A stretch of DNA of 14,020 nt from CAUZJO01 sp963580245 (GTDB taxonomy: Bacteria > Sumerlaeota > Sumerlaeia > MVZB01), in assembly GCA_963580245.1 (NCBI GenBank), contig CAUZJO010000121.1, positions 1 to 14,020 of the forward strand. The letters are read 5' to 3'. The notes below the pieces were generated by a model. That model had not been told where the DNA came from, did not search any database, and saw only the letters and a program-made list of their open reading frames with translations. This document shows, piece by piece, positions 1 to 5,389 of this stretch (position 1 is the stretch's first letter; each line of letters opens with the position of its first letter). A program made the translations under genes and the position numbers.

Positions 1-507
1 CCCCCCCCCGACCGCATCTTGTGGTGCGAAAAGCTCAACATGCTGGCCAGCCTGATGCCCAGCAGCGTTTTCCTGACCGAGGTCGATATCGAAGAAAATG
101 TCACGATGATCGAGACCGAGCAGTCCAAGCAGGCCCGCGCGAAGTGGGAAACCGACAAAGCCAAGGACCGCGACAAACAGCCCGAAGTCGTCAAGCGCCC
201 GCTGATCCGCTACGTGATGCGCATCACGGGCCTTGCCCTGGGGCCGACCAGCGTTGACCAATTCGATAACGCCATGAAGGTCCACCAGGCGATGATCGAT
301 TACAAGACGGTCAACGCCCGCGGCCAAGGGATACTCTTTATGGATGCCTTCAATCCCAACATCGAATTTGAATCCATGGAGTCCACGGTCCATCAGGGAC
401 GCCCGGTCAATAAGTTCGTTTTCAAGTTGACCACGCGTCCCATTGGCGGGCAACCGAATCCGTTGGGGCAGGCCAAGAATAGTAACCTCGTTGCGCTGGC
501 CAAGTAA
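1..507 (+). CDS. pilN: PilN-like type IV pilus inner-membrane alignment protein, C-terminal part
   Basis: The reading frame is open from the first base of the window and ends at TAA 505-507, so the N-terminus, with the expected membrane helix, lies outside. PilN pairs with PilO and links the cytoplasmic PilM ring to the periplasmic PilP/PilQ complex. The visible part opens with a PilN-like pattern (DRILWCEKLN, then LMPSSVFLTEV), where the family has a short helix followed by the first strand of its ferredoxin-like periplasmic fold. About 35 strongly charged residues (roughly 31-66 of the visible peptide, rich in K, E, D and R) sit between the strands and look like a lineage-specific insertion. 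The tail after the last strand is polar and low in complexity. The assignment rests on this pattern plus position directly before PilO, the PilP-like gene and the secretin. The first nine bases are a C homopolymer encoding Pro-Pro-Pro, which may be a contig edge. Confidence in the family is moderate to good because the protein is divergent. Confidence 0.72.
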   Translation, partial: PPPDRILWCEKLNMLASLMPSSVFLTEVDIEENVTMIETEQSKQARAKWETDKAKDRDKQPEVVKRPLIRYVMRITGLALGPTSVDQFDNAMKVHQAMIDYKTVNARGQGILFMDAFNPNIEFESMESTVHQGRPVNKFVFKLTTRPIGGQPNPLGQAKNSNLVALAK

Positions 508-567
508 AATGAGCGGGTCAGGCAGCGCCCGCCAATGCACAAAGGGAAGGGAACGGTCCCGATAAAC

Positions 568-651
568 ATGAGTGACAAATAGAAAACCCTGCTCCTGCTG
601 ACCGCCTTCGTCGGTTGCGTTGGCCTGATCCTGGTCGTCTACTTCCACTTC
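568..651 (+). other. pilO: Interrupted 5' end of pilO: start codon, in-frame amber codon and membrane anchor
   Basis: This stretch is in frame with the PilO body that follows. It reads ATG AGT GAC AAA TAG AAA ACC and then a run of hydrophobic codons (LLLLTAFVGCVGLILVVYF). That gives a short basic N-terminus plus a single transmembrane helix, the normal start of PilO. A purine-rich stretch (AGGGAAGGGAA, about 543-553) lies upstream and may be the ribosome binding site, though its spacing of about 14 bases is long. The TAG at 580-582 is codon 5. Between it and the ATG at 652 there is no ATG, GTG or TTG in frame, only CTG codons. Without this segment PilO would lose its membrane anchor. A CAG or AAG to TAG change would explain it. 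It could be a true mutation, a sequencing error or a readthrough site. Confidence 0.75.
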
Positions 652-1119
652 ATGGTGGGGCGCGGGATCATCAATCGCTATGAACGCCAGATCGAGGACG
701 CCAAAGAAGAGAAGGTGGACCTGGAGAAGGAATTGGCGCAGATCAAGGATCTGCTCAGCCCAAAAGGGGAGATCGAGAAGCAGGCCGAGATGATTCGCAA
801 AGTCACCCGCCGCCTGCCGTCCAGCTCCGACGCGCCGGGATTCCTCAATACACTAATGCTGAGCCTGCGCACCACGGGGATTATCCAGGAAGAAGTCAAG
901 CCGGAGACGACGTCGGATGAGTCGCGCCTCTATACCGAGATTCCCTATAAAGTGAAGGCGCTCGGCCATTATCACGCGTTTGGGCAGTTTTTGACGCTGA
1001 TCGAACAAAACCCCGAGCGCTTCATGCGAGTGAAGAACATGACGATTTCCAACTCCGAGCTGCGCCCTTCGATTCATCCGTTCGATATTGAAATAGAAAC
1101 CTTTATATTCAACAACTAG
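652..1119 (+). CDS. pilO: PilO-like type IV pilus alignment protein (body; true start probably 568, blocked by TAG)
   Basis: PilO is a bitopic inner-membrane protein that dimerises with PilN and contacts PilP, aligning the pilus motor with the outer-membrane secretin. The body begins right after the membrane helix. Residues about 7-40 are a charged heptad-like coiled coil (ERQIEDAKEEKVDLEKEL). A PilO-type ferredoxin-like domain follows, with the segments RRLPSSSDAPGFLNTL and VKALGHYHAFGQFLTLIEQ typical of the family. It ends at TAG 1117-1119. The first legal start after the internal stop is ATG 652, but it falls at the end of the membrane helix, so a product from there would be soluble and probably non-functional. 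Counted from ATG 568 the protein would be 183 residues, a normal PilO length. It lies 60 bases after pilN and about 50 before the next gene. The family call is fairly sure; whether functional protein is made is not. Confidence 0.8.
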   Translation: MVGRGIINRYERQIEDAKEEKVDLEKELAQIKDLLSPKGEIEKQAEMIRKVTRRLPSSSDAPGFLNTLMLSLRTTGIIQEEVKPETTSDESRLYTEIPYKVKALGHYHAFGQFLTLIEQNPERFMRVKNMTISNSELRPSIHPFDIEIETFIFNN

Positions 1120-1156
1120 AGGACTGATTGTGTTGGATACAACTGGCTCCGATTTT

Positions 1157-1162
1157 AGGAGA
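1157..1162 (+). promoter_or_regulatory. Ribosome binding site deciding the start of the PilP/GspB-like gene
   Basis: AGGAGA lies six bases before ATG 1169. This favours ATG 1169 over the in-frame GTG at 1130, which also has a plausible site (AGAGGA, 1118-1123) overlapping the pilO stop codon. The ATG start also gives the signal peptide a shorter N-terminal region. Confidence 0.6.
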
Positions 1163-1168
1163 TCAACG

Positions 1169-2080
1169 ATGTGGGACTGTGAGAAAAGTTTGAACAAGGA
1201 AGGCCGGTGGGACGCCGTGACCTCCGCGAGTTTTCGCGCCGTTCTGGCGTTGGCGCTGATCGGCGGATGGGCGAACGTGGCCGGGGCCGATTCGATGTGG
1301 AACTGGATGGCCCAAATGGTTTCCCCCAACGTGGTGGTCGAAGCACCAACAGAGACGGCCGATTCGGTTCCAGTCGCCCTGCCCGGGGTTCCCGATGAGC
1401 AAAGCGGGGAGTGGAGCAATGAGCAGGGCGTGGCATTGGCCAGCATGGGATCCGATCATCCTTTCCAAGCGATCACGGGCCTGGCCACCGAGGGCGGCTC
1501 CAGTTTCGATCTGGGTCTGGAGAGCGACGAGAATCAGGCCCAGTTCGCCACCGATTTGTTCAAGAAGACCGAAGTGCGGCGCATGCTCGGTGATGAACCG
1601 CGCTTCATTTACGATCCCAGCGACCGCCCCGATCCGATGCTCCTGCCCTGGGTGCGCAACGCGGCGATCTATAAAGAACTATCCGAAGAGGCCAAGCTGC
1701 TCACCGAAAACGAGCAGTTCGAACAGGCCATTGCGCTCTATCAACGCATTCAGCAACTCGGCGAGCCCGAGTATATCTTCGAGGCCAATCAGAAGCTGAC
1801 CGAGATTGCCATGATGCAACAGGGCTTGGCCGATGGTGCGTTCCTGGCCGCCCAGCCCGAGGTGGTCAATATCGAACTGCCCCCTTGGGTGAACGACAAC
1901 ACCAACGGAGTGATCCTCTCCGAGGATTATGATTTGTGTCTGGTTGGCGAGTACGTGCTACGCGAAGGCGACACGCTGCCCAACCACCCCGACGTTGTCG
2001 TCGCCGCGATCAACGATCGCCGAGTGACGTATCAGGTTCAGCACGAGAGTGTTGAAGTCGAACTTGTGGAGGAAGAATAG
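1169..2080 (+). CDS. PilP/GspB-like periplasmic pilus or secretion assembly protein with TPR-like segment
   Basis: The protein is predicted to be periplasmic. From ATG 1169 it has a signal peptide with a long N-terminal region, a hydrophobic core (AVLALALIGGW) and a likely signal peptidase I site after NVAGA. No lipobox cysteine is seen, unlike many PilP lipoproteins. The middle is acidic and low in complexity, then a helical stretch (about residues 165-215, KLLTENEQFEQAIALYQRI) resembles a tetratricopeptide repeat. The C-terminal 55 residues (VGEYVLREGDTLPNHPDVVV, then V-x-Y-x-V) have the 'vREGD' pattern and short beta strands of the PilP/GspC/GspB homology domain, which contacts the secretin N-domains. 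Its place between pilO and the secretin gene is exactly that of pilP. At 303 residues it is longer than a usual PilP (about 180), because of the acidic and TPR-like insertions. It ends with TAG. An alternative start is GTG 1130. The positional role is likely; the exact family is unsure. Confidence 0.6.
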   Translation: MWDCEKSLNKEGRWDAVTSASFRAVLALALIGGWANVAGADSMWNWMAQMVSPNVVVEAPTETADSVPVALPGVPDEQSGEWSNEQGVALASMGSDHPFQAITGLATEGGSSFDLGLESDENQAQFATDLFKKTEVRRMLGDEPRFIYDPSDRPDPMLLPWVRNAAIYKELSEEAKLLTENEQFEQAIALYQRIQQLGEPEYIFEANQKLTEIAMMQQGLADGAFLAAQPEVVNIELPPWVNDNTNGVILSEDYDLCLVGEYVLREGDTLPNHPDVVVAAINDRRVTYQVQHESVEVELVEEE

Positions 2081-2090
2081 GCGGATGGAC

Positions 2091-2108
2091 CAAGGGCCCC
2101 GGCCCTTG
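2091..2108 (+). repeat. Intercistronic inverted repeat between the pilP-like gene and the secretin gene
   Basis: CAAGGGCC-CC-GGCCCTTG is a perfect 8-base inverted repeat around two bases; in RNA it would form about a 7-bp stem with a 4-base loop. It sits ten bases after the upstream stop and about 25 before the secretin ribosome binding site. No U-tract follows, so it is not a standard terminator. It may be an mRNA-stabilising or processing hairpin that sets secretin expression apart. The structure is seen; the function is inference. Confidence 0.5.
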
Positions 2109-2132
2109 CGATATCTGTCCGACCATCACCGG

Positions 2133-2138
2133 AAGGAG
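2133..2138 (+). promoter_or_regulatory. Ribosome binding site of the secretin gene
   Basis: AAGGAG is spaced eight bases before ATG 2147 and supports that start, which opens directly into a signal peptide. Confidence 0.7.
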
Positions 2139-2146
2139 TCCTGAAG

Positions 2147-3202
2147 ATGTTACGGTTCGCCTGGAAATACTGGCCGTTCACCTTGGGTTTGGCCATCTTG
2201 ATCAGCTCGTTGCGCGCCGGGGAGGCCGACCCATTGGACGCCTACCTCGAACACGTCGGCAATGCCACGGAGGAGGAGTTGCTGGTTGCCGCCGCGGATG
2301 AGCTCGAAGGCGATCCGGCGCGGGAACTCGAGGTGGAGCAAGTCGACCTGCCCGGCGAGGACGATGAATGGATTAAGGTCGAGCTTGACGTGGCAAAGAA
2401 TGACCTTCGGACCATGGAGGCCCTCGAAAAGCTGAAAGTGGTCATCGAATCGCTCGAGTTCGCCAACGCCGACCTGCGCAACGTGATTCGCATCATCGGC
2501 GAGCGGCTCGACATCAACTTCATCTTCGATACCGACGAGATTACCGGCACGGTCAGTCTGCGCCTGCGCAACGTCCGCCTGCGCGACGCGCTCGATTCGA
2601 TCCTGACCACGCGCAAGTTGGCGATCGTCAGCGCCCCCAGCGGCATCTTTCGCATCGTTCCGCAAGAACAGATCGGCCGCCAACTGATCGAGACCCGCAC
2701 CGAAGTGATCCAACTGAACTGGATTTCGGCCGAGGACGTCGTCGAGACGATGGAGCCGTTCCTGACCGATAACGGCGCGATGCGCCACAACGAGGAGAGC
2801 AACTCGATCATCATCATCGACGTGCCGCCGCAAATCGTGGTGATTCGCGACCTGATCGGGCAGATCGATCAACCCGAACGTCAGGTCATGCTCGAGGCGC
2901 GGCTCGTGGATATCAACGTCGGCGCGCTCAAGGACCTGGGGACCGAATGGAACGTCTCCAAGCTCAACGAGAACCTGCCTCAGCGCACTACAATCGCAAA
3001 TGAAGAGGGGGATCGGTTAATCCAGTTTATCGATCCCAGCACCGGCCTGCCCGGCTCCTATACCCTACCGGACATATTTCAACGAGGGGTCACCGAGATT
3101 CTGGACCCGCGGACCGGATCGGTCATCTCCAGCGCAAACAGTTTGACCGATACTCTTGACGGGTCGATCCCGTGGCCGGGATCAGCGACCCATTGGCGCT
3201 GA
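2147..3202 (+). CDS. pilQ: PilQ-type secretin, N-terminal part (frameshifted gene 2147-3939)
   Basis: This is the first part of an outer-membrane secretin, the channel through which the pilus leaves the cell. It starts at ATG 2147 with a signal peptide (core TFLGLAILIS-like, likely cleavage after RAGEA). An acidic segment spans residues about 38-90. An STN-type secretin N-domain covers about 103-172 (LEFANADLRNVIRIIGERLD opens it). A second N-domain of the KH-like NHR type covers about 185-243, ending in IRDLIGQIDQPERQVMLEAR, the usual junction to the secretin core. No AMIN (peptidoglycan-binding) domain is visible, unlike proteobacterial PilQ. The frame ends at TGA 3200-3202 after about 14 residues that look out of frame. 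The secretin continues from 3160 in the -1 frame. A one-base deletion (or two-base insertion) between 3157 and 3202 would explain this. Joined, the protein would be about 597 residues, a normal length for a secretin without AMIN repeats. Confidence 0.85.
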   Translation: MLRFAWKYWPFTLGLAILISSLRAGEADPLDAYLEHVGNATEEELLVAAADELEGDPARELEVEQVDLPGEDDEWIKVELDVAKNDLRTMEALEKLKVVIESLEFANADLRNVIRIIGERLDINFIFDTDEITGTVSLRLRNVRLRDALDSILTTRKLAIVSAPSGIFRIVPQEQIGRQLIETRTEVIQLNWISAEDVVETMEPFLTDNGAMRHNEESNSIIIIDVPPQIVVIRDLIGQIDQPERQVMLEARLVDINVGALKDLGTEWNVSKLNENLPQRTTIANEEGDRLIQFIDPSTGLPGSYTLPDIFQRGVTEILDPRTGSVISSANSLTDTLDGSIPWPGSATHWR

Positions 3203-3939
3203 CCCGGGTATTGCTCGAAGGGCTGGGCTTCGCCGGCGGCAAGGGCACCTTCCAGTTTGGCGACACGATCGGCATCCTTGGAAACGATTTCAACGTCCAC
3301 GCCGCCTTTAACGCCCTGGAGACGCGTAACGTGGTCGAGGTGCTGGCCAACCCTCGCGTCACCACCCTGAACAACGTCCCCGCGCAGATCGCGATCATCG
3401 AGCGCATTCCATACCTGGAGGCGGCGCAGGGCCCGACCCAGGGAGTCACGATCGCCGAGGTCGAGTTTGAACCGGTTGGCGTTGATATTACCGTCAAGCC
3501 CATCATCACGCCCAACGGGTTCGTGCGGCTCGAGATCGAGCTGCTGCAAAGGATCTTCCGCCAACGCGTCCCAGTCAGCATCGGCAGCAGCGGCACCACC
3601 GCCCTGGACCCGCCGCAGGTTGACGAACGGTTGGCCAACACCAACGTCATCGTGCGTAGCGACTATACGGTCTGCCTGGGCGGTTTCCGCGGCGTCCAGC
3701 GGCGCGAACGCATCGACGGCGTGCCGTGGCTCAACCGCATCCCGCTGCTCGGCTGGCTGTTCAAGAATAAAGCGTACGACCAGACGCGCACCAAGTTGGT
3801 CTTGATGATGACGCCGCACATCATCGAAGAGGAAATCGCCCTGCTCGATCGCGAGAAGGTCCTCTACGAAAAGATCGATACCGACTGGCATCTGCCCGAT
3901 TACTACTACTACGACGTCAAGGACGATTACGACAAGTAA
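3172..3939 (+). CDS. pilQ: PilQ-type secretin, C-terminal pore-forming part (frameshifted gene 2147-3939)
   Basis: This continues the secretin in the -1 frame relative to the N-terminal part. The frame is open from 3160, just after TGA 3157-3159. The GTG at 3172 is only the first formal start codon, has no convincing ribosome binding site and would give a protein without a signal peptide, so this is not an independent gene. It carries the secretin core: VVEVLANPRVTTLNN (residues about 54-68), a beta-rich middle, and the family signature GVPWLNRIPLLGWLF (183-197), then KLVLMMTPHII, the usual end of the beta-barrel domain. After it comes a 35-residue charged tail ending in a Tyr-rich segment (DYYYYDVKDDYDK), unusual for the family. 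It stops at TAA 3937-3939. The convergent operon begins its last stop codon 85 bases further on. The family call is very sure; the frame break makes the state of the gene uncertain. Confidence 0.88.
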   Translation: MAGISDPLALTRVLLEGLGFAGGKGTFQFGDTIGILGNDFNVHAAFNALETRNVVEVLANPRVTTLNNVPAQIAIIERIPYLEAAQGPTQGVTIAEVEFEPVGVDITVKPIITPNGFVRLEIELLQRIFRQRVPVSIGSSGTTALDPPQVDERLANTNVIVRSDYTVCLGGFRGVQRRERIDGVPWLNRIPLLGWLFKNKAYDQTRTKLVLMMTPHIIEEEIALLDREKVLYEKIDTDWHLPDYYYYDVKDDYDK

Positions 3940-3975
3940 ACCCAAAGCCCAGAGCGCACCCCCACCCCTCAACAG

Positions 3976-4001
3976 AAAAGGCCTCCGCAACGGCGGGGGC
4001 C
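3976..4001 (-). terminator. Rho-independent terminator of the five-gene minus-strand operon
   Basis: On the minus strand GGCCCCCGC-CGTT-GCGGAGGCC forms a 9-bp stem (one G-U pair) with a 4-base loop, followed by TTTT and then CTGTT. It lies 22 bases after the stop of the last DUF1501 gene. On the plus strand the hairpin has no following U-tract, so it would serve the pilus operon poorly if at all. Confidence 0.8.
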
Positions 4002-4023
4002 GGGCGTCCAATCTTCGATCTGG

Positions 4024-5388
4024 TCACACCAGCTCCTCAAGGGGCGCGCCGGTTTTGTCGTCGATCGAGTTGGCGAGTTTGATCGGGCGGCCGATGGGGG
4101 TCATGTAGGTCTTTTCCCAATCGATGCCCATGGCCTTGTAGATCGTGGCGAACAGGTCGCCCATGGTGACCATACGCTCGGCGACGTAGGCGCCGCGCTC
4201 GTCGCTGGCCCCGATGACCTGGCCGCCGCGCAGGCCGCCGCCGCCGATCACCATCGACCAGCAGTGGGGCCAGTGGTCGCGGCCGTTGTCGGGGTTGATG
4301 TGGGGGGTGCGGCCGAACTCGCCCATCGCGATGACGACCGTCGACTCGAGCAGGCCGCGCTCCTGCAGGTCCTCGAGCAGGGTGGAGAGGGCCTGATCGA
4401 GCGGCGGCGCCAGCTTGTCGCGGTGTTCGGAATCGTTCTGGGCGTGCGAATCCCAGGGGTTGACGCCGCGATAGCCCGCCGCCGTCACGAAGCGGCTGCC
4501 CGCCTCGACCAGCCGCCGCGCCAACAGCGCGCTCTGCCCGATCCCGTGCTTGCCATAGCGCTCGCGGGTCTTCTCGGTTTCTTGCGAGAGGTCGAAGGCA
4601 TCTTTGACCGCGTCCGAGAGGATCATCTCGAGTGCCTTGGCGGTAAAGATATCCATCTTGCCGAACTCGGCGATCTCGCGTTTTTGGCGATACGCCTTTT
4701 CGATCAGGTCGCGGAAGGCCCGGCGCTGCTCGACGCGCTCGACCGAGACCGACTTGGGCAGGCTCAGGTCGGGCAGTTGGAAGTCCTCGGCGCTGGGATC
4801 GGGCGCGATGAACGGTTCATACTCGGCGCCGATGAACTGCGCGCCGAAGTGGTCCTGATAAAGCTTGAGGTCGATCTGCGGGGCAATGACGTAGGGCGGA
4901 ATCCCCGCTCGCTCGCCCAGCTCCCTGGACAGGATCGAGCCCAGGGCGGGGAACTGCATCGCCGGGTTCTGGCGGTGGCCGGTCATCGCGTAGTGGATCG
5001 CTTCGGGGTGGTCGATCTCCTCGGTGTGCATCGAGCGGATGACCGCGAGCTTGTCCATGTGTTTGGCGACGCGCGGAAGCAGCTCGGAGATCCGAATCCC
5101 GTCGACGTTGGTCGAGATCGGCCGGAAGTTGCTGTTGGCCTTGGGGTCCCACAAGTCGACGTGACTCGGCCCGCCCTGTAGCCATAACAGGATGCAGGAC
5201 TGCGCCTTGGCCCGGTCGGTCGCGTCGCCGATCCCCGCCGCCGCAAGCGCGCGCTGAACCGCCAGGAACTGGCCCATCCCGATCCCAAACAGACTCAACG
5301 AACCCACGCGCAGGAAATCGCGGCGCTTCAGTTCGGGGGTGTTGCAGTTCCGACAGGTCGATTCGGTCATGGTGTCAGGTTCGTTCAT
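4024..5388 (-). CDS. DUF1501 family exported protein, copy 1 (alkaline-phosphatase-superfamily-like)
   Basis: This is the last gene of the minus-strand operon. DUF1501 proteins are predicted to share the alkaline phosphatase/sulfatase fold, but no substrate is established. The N-terminus has a C-x-x-C pair (Cys12, Cys15), then a twin-arginine signal (KRRDFLRVGSLSLFGIG, residues 21-37), suggesting export in folded form by Tat. Conserved patches follow: CILLWLQGGPSHVDLWDPK (65-83), MDKLAVIRSM (111-120), WDSHAQND (312-319), MGEFGRTP (355-362) and GRDHWPHCW (369-377). The Asp/His in these are candidate metal ligands by analogy with the superfamily. The end, GDLFATIYKAMGID, is typical. At 454 residues it has full family length. 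ATG 5386-5388 lies one base after the stop of the upstream DUF1553 gene, so translation is probably coupled; an in-frame ATG six codons on is an alternative. It is clearly a paralogue of the protein at 8003-9358, with roughly half the residues identical by eye. Confidence 0.92.
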   Translation of the reverse strand: MNEPDTMTESTCRNCNTPELKRRDFLRVGSLSLFGIGMGQFLAVQRALAAAGIGDATDRAKAQSCILLWLQGGPSHVDLWDPKANSNFRPISTNVDGIRISELLPRVAKHMDKLAVIRSMHTEEIDHPEAIHYAMTGHRQNPAMQFPALGSILSRELGERAGIPPYVIAPQIDLKLYQDHFGAQFIGAEYEPFIAPDPSAEDFQLPDLSLPKSVSVERVEQRRAFRDLIEKAYRQKREIAEFGKMDIFTAKALEMILSDAVKDAFDLSQETEKTRERYGKHGIGQSALLARRLVEAGSRFVTAAGYRGVNPWDSHAQNDSEHRDKLAPPLDQALSTLLEDLQERGLLESTVVIAMGEFGRTPHINPDNGRDHWPHCWSMVIGGGGLRGGQVIGASDERGAYVAERMVTMGDLFATIYKAMGIDWEKTYMTPIGRPIKLANSIDDKTGAPLEELV

Positions 5389-5389
5389 C

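Noticed and set aside
1..9. C9 run as a third lesion in the pilus operon
   Set aside because: It is in frame (Pro-Pro-Pro) and sits at the window edge, so nothing upstream can be compared; it may just be a contig end.
568..1119. TAG read as a sense codon (alternative genetic code) to rescue pilO
   Set aside because: TAG ends pilO itself (1117-1119) and the next gene (2078-2080) at sensible lengths, so genome-wide reassignment does not fit. A single suppressed or mutated codon is simpler.
853..1446. Minus-strand open frame across the pilO/pilP-like junction
   Set aside because: It spans two plus-strand genes with good starts and family matches and resembles nothing recognisable.
3157..3202. 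Programmed -1 ribosomal frameshift in the secretin
   Set aside because: No slippery heptamer is in phase (the zero-frame codons are GAC GGG TCG ATC CCG TGG CCG), and secretins are not known to use frameshifting. Kept only as a remote option.
3079..4011. Long open frame on the minus strand opposite the secretin core
   Set aside because: It runs through the terminator and the frame break, has no family resemblance, and its composition is that of an antisense shadow of GC-rich codons. The secretin motifs on the plus strand are unmistakable.
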